This document shows positions 9,487 through 16,562 of a DNA stretch of 32,193 nucleotides, piece after piece. The DNA is from JADFUS01 sp964368765 (GTDB lineage Bacteria; Bacteroidota; Bacteroidia; Bacteroidales; Rikenellaceae): NCBI GenBank assembly GCA_964368765.1, contig CAYJCU010000015.1, positions 1 through 32,193 of the forward strand, read 5' to 3'. A model generated the notes under the pieces. It was not told the DNA's origin. It did not search any database and worked only from the letters and a program-made list of their open reading frames with translations. The translations under genes were made by a program, and so were the position numbers. Numbering within the stretch: position 1 is the first letter of the stretch; the number at the start of each line of letters is the position of its first letter.

Positions 9487-9570
9487 ATGCGCGATATAAT
9501 CATTGTATTGACTCTGTTTTTCGTGGCACACTCTTTGATAGTTCTTCTGAAAACAATTAATTTAAGTTAG
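9487..9570 (+). CDS. Possible 27-residue membrane peptide
   Basis: An ORF of 27 codons ends 2 nt before the rhodanese-like lipoprotein start. The product is one hydrophobic helix flanked by charged ends (MRDIIIVLTLFFVAHSLIVL). The spacing is what an operon partner or coupled leader would have, but the length is near what chance allows and no promoter box is clear. A longer in-frame start at 9364 overlaps ribF and is less likely. Confidence 0.25.
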   Translation: MRDIIIVLTLFFVAHSLIVLLKTINLS

Positions 9571-9572
9571 CT

Positions 9573-10166
9573 ATGAGGGAAAAACTAAGATTTTTAAGCG
9601 TGGGAGTGCTATTTTCGCTATTTGCACTAGTTATGTACAACTGTTCAGGTGTCAATCAAGGATGGATTAAGGGTGTTGAACCTGTGGAGTTTGCCGAGAT
9701 AATTGCCAATAAAGATTCTGTAATTATTATTGATGTGCAGAGTGATATGTTGGGTGATATAATTATCTCAGAATCGATTGCCTACCCGATAAAGGACGAT
9801 ATGGCAGCAAAAGAGTTGGTAGATAAATACAAAACTGATAAAATGTATGCAATATATGATAATAATGGTTCATTGACATCAGTAGCAGCTGCACATCTAG
9901 CTAAGCAGGGTGCTAAGGTGTATCATCTGCATGGGGGATTAATGAACTGGATAGATGATGATCAGGCGATAATGGTTATGCCTATGCCTAATGTGATGAC
10001 TGGGGCAATTGTAACCACTAAATCAGAGATGATGAAAGATACGACAATGATGCATAAAATAAAACACAATATGAAGAATCTTCCTCATGATTCTCGTATT
10101 AAGATGATGCGTCGTCATGCAAAAATGGATAAAAAAGAGAGTAAGAAAAATAACCACAACAAATAG
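9573..10166 (+). CDS. Lipoprotein with degenerate rhodanese domain
   Basis: A 197-residue envelope protein. Residues 1-24 form a lipoprotein signal with lipobox-like MYNC (Cys24). Residues ~33-130 follow the rhodanese fold pattern: VEPVEFAEII, VIIIDVQ, a YAIYDNNGSLTSVAAAHL active-site region and VYHLHGGLMNW. In active rhodaneses the loop begins with Cys; here that position is Asp (YDNNGS), so sulfur transfer by the usual mechanism is unlikely. The last ~60 residues (from about 135) are rich in Met, His and Lys (MPMPNVMTG, MMKDTTMMHKIKHNM), which suggests metal or polyanion binding but proves neither. It is convergent with umuD and shares its terminator. Confidence 0.75.
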   Translation: MREKLRFLSVGVLFSLFALVMYNCSGVNQGWIKGVEPVEFAEIIANKDSVIIIDVQSDMLGDIIISESIAYPIKDDMAAKELVDKYKTDKMYAIYDNNGSLTSVAAAHLAKQGAKVYHLHGGLMNWIDDDQAIMVMPMPNVMTGAIVTTKSEMMKDTTMMHKIKHNMKNLPHDSRIKMMRRHAKMDKKESKKNNHNK

Positions 10167-10220
10167 ATACATCTAAAGAGGGTAGCAGAGCAAAAATGCT
10201 TTAGCCTTCACAACTTGCAA

Positions 10221-10255
10221 GGGGCGATTTGTAGATTATTCTTACAGGTCGCCCC
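10221..10255. terminator. Bidirectional terminator hairpin
   Basis: A 13-bp stem (10221-10233 GGGGCGATTTGTA with 10243-10255) is interrupted only by two G-T type pairs and has a 9-nt loop. It lies between the convergent lipoprotein and umuD genes, 2 nt from the umuD stop, and probably serves both. Confidence 0.8.
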
Positions 10256-10257
10256 AC

Positions 10258-10692
10258 TTACATTTTTTTAATAACATATCTAACCACCCCCCAAATTGTA
10301 AAATCATTTTCGGGGGTCACTTTGATGGTCTTATATTTAGGATTGGCAGGTATAAGTAGTCCATAATCTCCCATATCCTCAAAACGTTTAAGGGTAAACT
10401 CTCCATCAAGATAACATACTGCCACGCAGCCACTATAAGGCTCAACACTTTTGTCAATAACCAACAAATCGCCATCATTTATGCCATCATCTATCATAGA
10501 GTCGCCACTTACCCTAGCATAAAAAGTTGAGGCGGGATTGCGCACTAACTCTTTATTTAAATCTAATTTTAAATCAAGATAATACTCAGCTGGAGATGGG
10601 AAACCCGCTGATACACTATTTGTTGAGAGAGGTAACTCAAGAGTGCTGTCCACATCGCTACCTATTAATTCTATTTCTTTATACTTATCCAT
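10258..10692 (-). CDS. umuD: UmuD-like S24 self-cleaving protein (orphan)
   Basis: A 144-residue protein of the UmuD/LexA S24 family without a DNA-binding domain. From the ATG at 10692, the cleavage site is Ala29-Gly30 (SAGFPSPAEYY, compare CGFPSPAADY in E. coli UmuD). The catalytic serine is Ser65 (SGDSMIDDGI) and the lysine is Lys102 (DGEFTLKRF). The 37-residue Ser-Lys spacing equals that of E. coli UmuD. The frame extends to 10767, but that extension enters repeat copy A and lacks family similarity. No umuC follows: the next feature downstream is the terminator at 10221-10255. The processed form would normally join UmuC to make Pol V, so the partner must be elsewhere or missing. An inducible promoter is expected but no SOS box was recognised. 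Confidence 0.9.
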   Translation of the reverse strand: MDKYKEIELIGSDVDSTLELPLSTNSVSAGFPSPAEYYLDLKLDLNKELVRNPASTFYARVSGDSMIDDGINDGDLLVIDKSVEPYSGCVAVCYLDGEFTLKRFEDMGDYGLLIPANPKYKTIKVTPENDFTIWGVVRYVIKKM

Positions 10693-10726
10693 TTTATAAT
10701 TATTTAGCCACGAAGTTAATAAAATT

Positions 10727-10756
10727 TTTGCACTATAAAAAATATTAGTAAATTTG
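10727..10756 (+). promoter_or_regulatory. Promoter toward the AlkD-like gene
   Basis: TTTG (10727-10730), an 18-nt spacer and TAAATTTG (10749-10756) match the Bacteroidota consensus. The expected start near 10763 would place repeat copy A in the 5' leader of the gene at 11003. The box overlaps a possible umuD promoter on the other strand (TATTTTTT 10737-10744, TTTG 10765-10768, 20-nt spacer), whose -33 element lies inside the repeat end. Confidence 0.5.
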
Positions 10757-10760
10757 TACC

Positions 10761-10970
10761 AGGGCAAACGTATGAAAAGTTAAATGCAATCAATAAGCTG
10801 CCACGTTTGCCCTGAAGCGAACGAGAGTGAGCGTCGTGAGGAGCTTAAAGCGACGAAACGGTTTTTTGCAAGGCTGAAAGCCGAGCTTTTTTTCAAAAAA
10901 GCGTAATTTATAGAAAAAATAAACCAGAAATTTGGGTGAACCTTAAAAATATTTTTCGTGCGTTTGCCCT
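10761..10970. repeat. Dispersed repeat, long copy A
   Basis: A 210-bp element bounded by AGGGCAAACG and CGTTTGCCCT, with a third copy of CGTTTGCCCT at 10804-10813 that can pair with the left end (10 bp). Its outer parts match copy B at 14557-14676: the first ~60 nt (shared GAAAAGTT, CAATNAATAA, CTGAAGCGA) and the last ~60 nt (TAGAAAAAA, CTTAAAAATATTTTT, TGCGTTTGCCCT). The central ~90 nt are absent from B and contain three hairpins: CGTCG/CGACG (10832-10836, 10851-10855), GGCT-gaa-AGCC (10872-10882) and GCTTTTTT-tc-AAAAAAGC (10885-10902). Flanks AAATTTGTACC (10750-10760) and AAATTTGTGCC (10972-10982) look like a target-site duplication with one mismatch. The 310-nt gap from 10693 to 11002 otherwise holds only promoters. 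Confidence 0.8.
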
Positions 10971-11002
10971 AAAATTTGTGCCAACTATCTAAAACATAAA
11001 AT

Positions 11003-11626
11003 ATGCAAAAAATAGACCTAAGCCTCATTAATGAGGTTCTCAATGAGATACGACGTGATACCAACGGTGCTGTTGTTGGTTCTATGTTAGAGCTAGTTGG
11101 TGATGAGAGATATATTAACTATGGCGTATCTTTGCCCGCTATTAAGAGGGTGGCTAAAAACTATGCTTGTAATCACGAATTAGCTCTAGCGTTATTTGAT
11201 ACAAATATCAGAGAGCTAAAGTTAGCAGCTATCTACATAGATGCGCCTCGGGAGGTTACTGAAGTGCAGATGAGGGTGTGGAGTGGCTCGTTTGATTCTC
11301 AGGATATTGTTGAAAACTGTTGCTCGATGCTCTTCTCTCGTTGTGATTATGCACTACATTTTGCTAATGAGTGGTATAATAAAATGCCCTATGCGTCGTT
11401 ACTAATGGTATCTAGACGAGCGAGAGATGGGTATAACAGTGATGAGGAGTTACAATATATTGAATTTGTTAATAAGATTATACCGTTTGGTGTTGATGAT
11501 AAATATTTTGAGATTAAGTGTCGCACATTAGCTAATCTATATGTTAAGAATGATACGATAAAAAATATTATTGACAGAGAGGTTGAAAACGAAAAAATAT
11601 CTGAGTGTATGAATTGGTTTATTTGA
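11003..11626 (+). CDS. AlkD-like DNA alkylation repair protein
   Basis: A 207-residue, nearly all-helical protein that fits the HEAT-like repeat DNA alkylation repair family as found in Bacteroidales. Recognisable segments are NYGVSLPAIKRVAKNYACNH (early helices), LALALFDTNIRELKLAAIYI, and PYASLLMVSRRARDG in the second half. Relatives excise alkylated bases such as 3-methyladenine. I could not place the catalytic Asp and Trp of Bacillus AlkD with confidence, so activity is uncertain. It is divergent from umuD, and the two repair genes share a 310-nt regulatory gap occupied mostly by repeat A. No partner gene follows: a new promoter starts the next unit. Confidence 0.65.
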   Translation: MQKIDLSLINEVLNEIRRDTNGAVVGSMLELVGDERYINYGVSLPAIKRVAKNYACNHELALALFDTNIRELKLAAIYIDAPREVTEVQMRVWSGSFDSQDIVENCCSMLFSRCDYALHFANEWYNKMPYASLLMVSRRARDGYNSDEELQYIEFVNKIIPFGVDDKYFEIKCRTLANLYVKNDTIKNIIDREVENEKISECMNWFI

Positions 11627-11695
11627 GTTTAAATATCTGATTATTAAGAATGTAATATGTGTAAGAATATTTGTTAATTAAAATTTATTATTTTT

Positions 11696-11730
11696 TTTGT
11701 TAATTTTAGCAGAAATTTTTATATATTTGT
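11696..11730 (+). promoter_or_regulatory. Promoter for the 11791-14535 cluster
   Basis: TTTG (11696-11699), a 23-nt spacer and TATATTTG (11723-11730) match the Bacteroidota consensus at the long end of the spacing range. The start codon at 11791 lies about 55 nt beyond the expected transcription start. Confidence 0.6.
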
Positions 11731-11790
11731 CGTCGGAACTTTGTAATGTTTAAAATAAAATAACAGTTTACTAAACTAAAAAATATTTAA

Positions 11791-12402
11791 ATGAAAAAGA
11801 ATTTATTATCAGTAGGATTATTACTGTTGATAGGTGTTGCGTCTTATATGTTGTATAACACGTTACGTCAGCCTATTCTATTTGCTAATGAGGTAGAGAC
11901 TCGCTCAAATGCGGTTATTCAGAAATTAAAAGATATTCGTACTATTCAACGTGCCTATAAGGTTAAGTATGATATGTACACTGATAACTTCGATGAGTTA
12001 ATTAGATTTATAGAGAATGACTCAATGGAGTATGAGAAGGCTATGGGTTCTGAGGATGACTCAATAGCAGTAGCAAGAGGTCTTGTTAGTTCTGTTAAGA
12101 TAATGATGGCTGCTAAGGATACACTATTTTCAGGTAGAACTGTTGATTTTAAAGATCTTAAATCAATACCATATACAAACGGAGAAATGTTTAGTATGGG
12201 AGCAGATACTATCAAGACAGAGTCTGGCGTAAATGTATGGGTATTTGAGATTGCAGTTCCTTACGATACATTCTTACACGATCTTGATAGACAAAGTGTT
12301 GTTAATCTAAAAGATAAGCAAAAAACAGCCTTTAAATATGAGGGTATCAAGGTTGGTTCATTACATAAAGCTAATAACGATGTTGGAAGCTGGGAAGAGT
12401 AA
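11791..12402 (+). CDS. Membrane-anchored pseudopilin-like protein, unknown function
   Basis: A 203-residue protein with one N-terminal TM helix (about residues 4-22) and a periplasm-facing remainder. The stretch after the helix, VIQKLKDIRTIQRAYKVKYDMYTDNFDELIRFI (cited here by its parts IRTIQRAYK and YTDNFDELIRFI), resembles the helix-then-turn of type IV pilin and pseudopilin relatives, in which a long helix leads to a small globular domain. There is no prepilin peptidase site, so it is not a classical pilin. Similar unnamed proteins occur in Bacteroidota. Its last 23 nt overlap the DUF3822 gene, indicating translational coupling with that gene and rsmD. Confidence 0.75.
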   Translation: MKKNLLSVGLLLLIGVASYMLYNTLRQPILFANEVETRSNAVIQKLKDIRTIQRAYKVKYDMYTDNFDELIRFIENDSMEYEKAMGSEDDSIAVARGLVSSVKIMMAAKDTLFSGRTVDFKDLKSIPYTNGEMFSMGADTIKTESGVNVWVFEIAVPYDTFLHDLDRQSVVNLKDKQKTAFKYEGIKVGSLHKANNDVGSWEE

Positions 12403-13078
12403 TAGCATCAGCAATAAGATATTGTCCATCCAATTACTTTTGGGTGGACTTTCTTTTTATTCTGTTAGCGAGAAAAAATATAGCTATCAACAGCTATTTG
12501 AGGGTATGACTCCCTCGCAGGCTATTGATACTGAGGTTTTAAGAGGTGGTTATGATACTGTATTTATATATCACAACACTCTGCAATATGTTATGATACC
12601 AGAGCCTTTGTTTGATGATAATATGAGTGAGGCATATCTCCAAGCTAAGGGGATAGTAATTGATGAGGGTTCTCAGTTGTTTAAATATCAGCACAACGGC
12701 ATTGTCTATCTATCACTATTGGATAGGGGAGCTGTTCCACAAAATAGCGGAGAGGTAATTGTTCTTCCCGTTATTGCAAAATGTGTTGGTGCGGGTGCGT
12801 TGAGCGGTGAAAACGCACTATATTATATAATTGAAAATAACATAATAAACATAACACATTACGAGGGTGGAGTTATGCAGTTTTGCGAATCACTACCTAT
12901 CGTATCTAAGAGTGATACTATATTTTTCATTAATAGTTTAGTTAAGCGTTATGGTAGTGGTAAGCAGTTTTCAATAGTATCGCTGTTTGAGTCTGGGGAT
13001 AATGTTATCTCGCCATCGCATCATAAAAAACTAAAAATAAGAGAGATAGAACAAGAACAATATATAGAGATTTTTTAA
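12380..13078 (+). CDS. DUF3822 family protein
   Basis: A 232-residue soluble protein from the preferred ATG at 12380. The family opens with an LSIQLLLGGLSFYSV type strand followed by YSYQQLFEGM, as here at about residues 15-44. Function is unknown; family members in Bacteroidota typically sit immediately upstream of rsmD, and the same arrangement here supports the call. The frame extends to 12338 but those codons lie fully within the preceding gene and lack family similarity. It overlaps the preceding gene by 23 nt, and its TAA shares one base with the rsmD ATG. Confidence 0.82.
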   Translation: MLEAGKSNSISNKILSIQLLLGGLSFYSVSEKKYSYQQLFEGMTPSQAIDTEVLRGGYDTVFIYHNTLQYVMIPEPLFDDNMSEAYLQAKGIVIDEGSQLFKYQHNGIVYLSLLDRGAVPQNSGEVIVLPVIAKCVGAGALSGENALYYIIENNIINITHYEGGVMQFCESLPIVSKSDTIFFINSLVKRYGSGKQFSIVSLFESGDNVISPSHHKKLKIREIEQEQYIEIF

Positions 13079-13611
13079 TGAGAATAATAAGTGGCGAATA
13101 TAAGGGGCGTATAATAACACCGCCTCGTAGCTTTAAGGCTAGACCAACAACCGATTTTGCTAAAGAGAATATTTTTAATGTTCTAGCTAACTGGTACGAC
13201 TTTGATGAGTTGAGCGTGCTTGATATATTTTCAGGAACAGGCTCGATTAGTTATGAGTTTGTGTCTCGTGGTGCTAAATCGGTGGTATCTGTTGAGATGG
13301 ATAGTGTGCATCAAGCGTTTATAAAAGAGACGGCTACCAAACTTAAAATGAATGCTTTGCGTTCTATTCGGATGAATGCTTTTGCCTATCTTAAGAGTTG
13401 CAAAGAGCAGTATGATTTGATATTTGCCGATCCACCTTATGATTTAGATGGTATTGATGCTCTGCCCGATACTGTTTTTGAGAATAATCTACTTAATGAG
13501 GATGGTTGTTTTGTTTTAGAGCACTCTAAAGGCAAAGATTATTCTGAGCACCCATTTTTCAAGGAGAAGAGGTCGTATGGTAGTGTTAATTTTTCTATAT
13601 TTTATAGATAA
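13078..13611 (+). CDS. rsmD: 16S rRNA m2G966 methyltransferase
   Basis: An S-adenosylmethionine-dependent methyltransferase predicted to modify G966 of 16S rRNA during 30S assembly. The 177-residue length is typical. It opens with MRIISGEYKGRIITPP and RPTTDFAKENIFNVL, carries SAM-binding motif I at residues 49-57 (DIFSGTGSI) and the catalytic DPPY at 118-121 (FADPPYDL), which is diagnostic of N2-guanine or N6-adenine methylases. The start codon overlaps the DUF3822 stop by one base. The next gene starts 3 nt after its stop, so it is embedded in one operon. In many Bacteroidota coaD follows rsmD; here it does not. Confidence 0.95.
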   Translation: MRIISGEYKGRIITPPRSFKARPTTDFAKENIFNVLANWYDFDELSVLDIFSGTGSISYEFVSRGAKSVVSVEMDSVHQAFIKETATKLKMNALRSIRMNAFAYLKSCKEQYDLIFADPPYDLDGIDALPDTVFENNLLNEDGCFVLEHSKGKDYSEHPFFKEKRSYGSVNFSIFYR

Positions 13612-13614
13612 CAG

Positions 13615-14535
13615 ATGATAAGAGATATATTTATTACATATATACGTCCAACCATTAGAACAGCCTTGTGGCTGCTTAAAATAATGGTTCCTATAACATT
13701 AGTTGTCTCTATATGCGACTATCTAGGATGGATTGCCATTATTAGTCAATATGCAACACCTCTCTTCTCTCTTATGGGCATGGAGGGGGAGGCTGCTATA
13801 CCTTTTATCACATCAATATTCACAAATCTATATGCTGCAATAGCTGTTATGGCATCTATGTCGCTCGATTTTAGAACAGTCACTATCCTTGCCTCTATGT
13901 GTCTTATAGCACACAATATTATTGTTGAGTGTAAAATACAGCAGAAGGCGGGTAGTCCTATTGCCTTTATTGCGCCTCTACGTATAATGGTGGCGCTTAT
14001 TACAGGGTATCTGCTTAATCAGATACTGCCAGCAGATTTTACAGGAGCACTTATCTTTCCTCCAGCAAAAGAGATTTACACCTCTTTTTTAGATATGTTA
14101 ATTGGTTGGGTTAAGTCGTCTGTTATGCTTGCTGTTCAGATAGTTATTATTGTATTTTTACTTAATACGCTTCAAAATCTAATGCGTAAGTTTAATCTTA
14201 TTGATAAGTTGATTTATCCACTTACACCAATAATGACAATATTGGGGCTACCTCGCTCTACATCTATTTTATGGATTATTTCAAACACTTTAGGCTTAAC
14301 CTATGGCGGAATGGCTATTGTTGAAGAGGTTGAGAAGGGTGATGTGAGCCGAGGAGATAGTAGGCTTATGAATAGTAGTATTGCCATAACTCACTCTCTA
14401 ATAGAGGATTCGTTGCTTTTTATAGCGATAGGTGTTGGTGCTTTATGGGTATTCGTCCCGAGGGTTATTATGTCTATTATAGTTGTTAATATCCATAAAT
14501 TTATCCGTAAACAGTTTAATCCCAGATTTTTATAG
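13615..14535 (+). CDS. Nucleoside-recognition (Gate) domain membrane protein
   Basis: A 306-residue polytopic inner-membrane protein with about eight hydrophobic segments. It contains two Gate (nucleoside recognition) domains of the type found in SpmA/SpmB and nucleoside transporters: the first around residues 40-110 (MEGEAAIPFITSIFTNLYAA) and the second around 205-300 (GLPRSTSILWIISNTLGLTY, then SIAITHSLIEDSLL). Both keep the short conserved polar motifs expected in the substrate path. Substrate is unknown; no sporulation genes are present, so a spore role is not implied. It is the last gene of its cluster, 3 nt after rsmD, and ends shortly before repeat copy B. Confidence 0.82.
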   Translation: MIRDIFITYIRPTIRTALWLLKIMVPITLVVSICDYLGWIAIISQYATPLFSLMGMEGEAAIPFITSIFTNLYAAIAVMASMSLDFRTVTILASMCLIAHNIIVECKIQQKAGSPIAFIAPLRIMVALITGYLLNQILPADFTGALIFPPAKEIYTSFLDMLIGWVKSSVMLAVQIVIIVFLLNTLQNLMRKFNLIDKLIYPLTPIMTILGLPRSTSILWIISNTLGLTYGGMAIVEEVEKGDVSRGDSRLMNSSIAITHSLIEDSLLFIAIGVGALWVFVPRVIMSIIVVNIHKFIRKQFNPRFL

Positions 14536-14556
14536 TTATATCTGCTAAATGTTATC

Positions 14557-14676
14557 AGGGCAAACACACGAAAAGTTGAATTCAATTAATAAACTACTTC
14601 GTTTGCCTGAAGCGATAGAAAAAAATATACCGAAAATTTTGGTACATCTTAAAAATATTTTTTATGCGTTTGCCCT
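14557..14676. repeat. Dispersed repeat, short copy B
   Basis: A 120-bp element with the same ends as copy A: AGGGCAAAC (14557-14565) and GTTTGCCCT (14668-14676), plus internal CGTTTGCCTGAAGCGA at 14600-14615. It lacks the ~90-nt structured centre of A. Two inner palindromes are kept in both copies although bases differ: ACC-GAAAATTTT-GGT here versus ACC-AGAAATTTG-GGT in A, and AAAAATATTTTT. It lies 21 nt after the Gate-domain gene and just upstream of the mqnA promoter, where its hairpins could end transcription. Confidence 0.8.
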
Positions 14677-14694
14677 GTAAATAATGTAAAATAA

Positions 14695-14726
14695 TTAGTA
14701 TTTTTAGAATAAATATACTATCTTTG
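14695..14726 (+). promoter_or_regulatory. Promoter of the mqnA operon
   Basis: TTAG (14695-14698, one base off TTTG), a 20-nt spacer and a full -7 box TATCTTTG (14719-14726). A GGAGG run at 14762-14766, unusual for this genome, lies 12 nt before the mqnA ATG and may help translation. Confidence 0.75.
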
Positions 14727-14778
14727 CAGGCAATAGTAAGCATATTAGAAATTTAACCTATGGAGGAGCGACAGACGT

Positions 14779-15558
14779 ATGGTAAAAGTGTGTACCATAT
14801 CGTATATCAACAGCATACCATTTGTTTATGGTATTAGACACGCAAATAACGATTTGTGTGTGGATATGCTATTGGATACCCCCTCAAAATGCACCTCAAA
14901 TATAGAGAATGGTTCGTGTGATATTGCAATTGTATCTGTTGCATCACTTCTATGGCTAAAAGATGTTGATATAGTTACAAATTTCTCAATATCGGCAACA
15001 AAAAAGGTTAAAACCGTTGAGCTTCTTTCGGATACTCCACTTGATGAGATTAAAAACATATATTTAGATGAGGATTCTATTACCTCATCGTTGCTTGTTC
15101 GCATTCTTTGTAATGAGCTATGGGGTATATCACCCACTTTCCATGATATAAAATATGATAACCGTGTTGTTACGCCTAAATATGGCGAGGGTTATCTTAT
15201 GATTGGCGATAAGGTTTTTGATATAGAACATCAATTTAAGTATAACCATGATCTGGCCTCAGCATGGTACTCTCTCACATCACTCCCTTTTGTATTTGCT
15301 GTTTGGGTAGCAAAAAAAGGAACTGATAGAGGTAGTATCAAATCTCTTGAGAGTTCGTTGCGTTACGGAACAGAGCATATCATAGAGGCGGTTGATAGCA
15401 TGGTTACTAAAGCAGGTAGAGAAGTTGCTATTGATTATCTTACAAATTATATTGAGTACTCATTAAATAGCGAGAAGCATAAGGCGATAGAGCTTTTTTT
15501 AAGTAAGGCAAAACTTCTTATGAGTAAAGAGTTCTCCTCCCCCAAGATAATAATATAA
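14779..15558 (+). CDS. mqnA: Chorismate dehydratase (futalosine pathway)
   Basis: Predicted to convert chorismate to 3-enolpyruvylbenzoate, the first committed step of menaquinone synthesis by the futalosine route. The 259-residue protein has the periplasmic-binding-like fold of the MqnA/MqnD family. The N terminus MVKVCTISYINSIPFVYG matches MqnA (SYLNSxPF type), CDIAIVSVASLLWL follows, and YLMIGDKVFD corresponds to the MqnA IGDxA motif near residue 140. An earlier ATG at 14760 opens a different, short frame and is not used. It is the first gene of a probable operon with corA 39 nt downstream. No other mqn gene is in the window. Confidence 0.88.
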   Translation: MVKVCTISYINSIPFVYGIRHANNDLCVDMLLDTPSKCTSNIENGSCDIAIVSVASLLWLKDVDIVTNFSISATKKVKTVELLSDTPLDEIKNIYLDEDSITSSLLVRILCNELWGISPTFHDIKYDNRVVTPKYGEGYLMIGDKVFDIEHQFKYNHDLASAWYSLTSLPFVFAVWVAKKGTDRGSIKSLESSLRYGTEHIIEAVDSMVTKAGREVAIDYLTNYIEYSLNSEKHKAIELFLSKAKLLMSKEFSSPKIII

Positions 15559-15597
15559 TTATCTTAAATTATTTATTATCAATTTATTACTGGGGAA

Positions 15598-16548
15598 ATG
15601 ATAACAATTTACTTAAAAACATATAACAAAATAGTGCGTGATGCCGATATAAAGCTTTTTGACGAGCTAGGCTACGACGATATATTGTGGATTGATATGT
15701 TCAATCCATCTATACGAGAGCGCAAGAGTGTGGAGGAGTTTATGGAGTTAAACCTTCAAACACAACAGCAGATAGAGGAGATTGAGAGTTCGTCTCGCTA
15801 CTCAGAGACAGAAAAGGCAGTTTACTGTAATACCAACTTCTTAATAGCAGATAATAACGAGTATGAGATAGAGGCGGTATCATTTGTTGTAAGTGATGGA
15901 GTCCTTATCTCAGAGCGTAGTTGTAATCTTCGTACATTTACTGAGGCAACAAAGAGATTACAAATCAATTTTAATAACTACCCAACAGGTGCACATATAT
16001 TGATGTCTATTTTAGAGGCACGTATTGATATGGATGCAGATATGGTTGAGGCGGTATCACGTAAGGTATCGCAGATGAGTAAGCAGCTATCTCTTGATAC
16101 AAAGGTTAATGCAGATACCCTTCGCACTATCAATACACTACAAGATTCGTGTATGATACTACGAGAGAATATTTTTGACCGTCAACGTGTTGTATCTAGT
16201 ATATTGCGTAGTGATAGATTCCCTAACGATATATATCCTAGATTTACTATTATGGTTAAGGATATTGGTTCGCTACTTTCGCATGCCGATTTTAATCTTA
16301 ATAGGCTTGATTATTTGCAAGACACAACGATGGGTCTTATTAACATAGAGCAGAATAATATTACAAAGATATTTACCATAGTGTCGGTGTTCTTTATGCC
16401 ACCAACACTTATAGCAAGTTTATACGGTATGAACTTTGCGAATATGCCTGCACTACACTCAAAATATGGATATACAATAACAATATTATTAATGATATTA
16501 ACAGCAGCCATAACTTATGTCTATTTAAAGAGAAAGAAGTGGTTATAA
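15598..16548 (+). CDS. corA: CorA-type divalent cation transporter
   Basis: An inner-membrane Mg2+ (or Co2+/Ni2+) channel of 316 residues. The N-terminal ~250 residues form the cytoplasmic alpha/beta domain with the long helix that gates the pore. The two C-terminal TM helices are FTIVSVFFMPPTLIASLYG and YTITILLMILTAAITYVYL, separated by the signature GMN at residues 277-279 (YGMNFANMP). The C terminus is basic (KRKKWL), as expected for a cytoplasmic end. It lies 39 nt after mqnA and 14 nt before the guanylyltransferase gene. Confidence 0.95.
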   Translation: MITIYLKTYNKIVRDADIKLFDELGYDDILWIDMFNPSIRERKSVEEFMELNLQTQQQIEEIESSSRYSETEKAVYCNTNFLIADNNEYEIEAVSFVVSDGVLISERSCNLRTFTEATKRLQINFNNYPTGAHILMSILEARIDMDADMVEAVSRKVSQMSKQLSLDTKVNADTLRTINTLQDSCMILRENIFDRQRVVSSILRSDRFPNDIYPRFTIMVKDIGSLLSHADFNLNRLDYLQDTTMGLINIEQNNITKIFTIVSVFFMPPTLIASLYGMNFANMPALHSKYGYTITILLMILTAAITYVYLKRKKWL

Positions 16549-16562
16549 AATAGTAGATAATT

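Noticed and set aside
10693..10760. SOS-type operator upstream of umuD
   Set aside because: No convincing palindrome was found, and the LexA site of this lineage cannot be inferred from the sequence.
10693..10767. 25-codon upstream extension of umuD
   Set aside because: It runs into the repeat, lacks similarity to UmuD and covers the likely promoter.
10761..10970. Repeat copy A as a riboswitch or known small RNA
   Set aside because: No known riboswitch core was recognised, and a shorter copy of the same sequence in an unrelated context favours a mobile repeat.
13615..14535. Sporulation function for the Gate-domain protein
   Set aside because: The family similarity to SpmA/SpmB is only in the domain; Bacteroidota do not form endospores and no sporulation gene is near.
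14760..14838. Short ATG frame starting in the mqnA leader
   Set aside because: It overlaps mqnA in another frame, encodes 25 codons with no recognisable pattern, and the mqnA frame matches its family from its own ATG.
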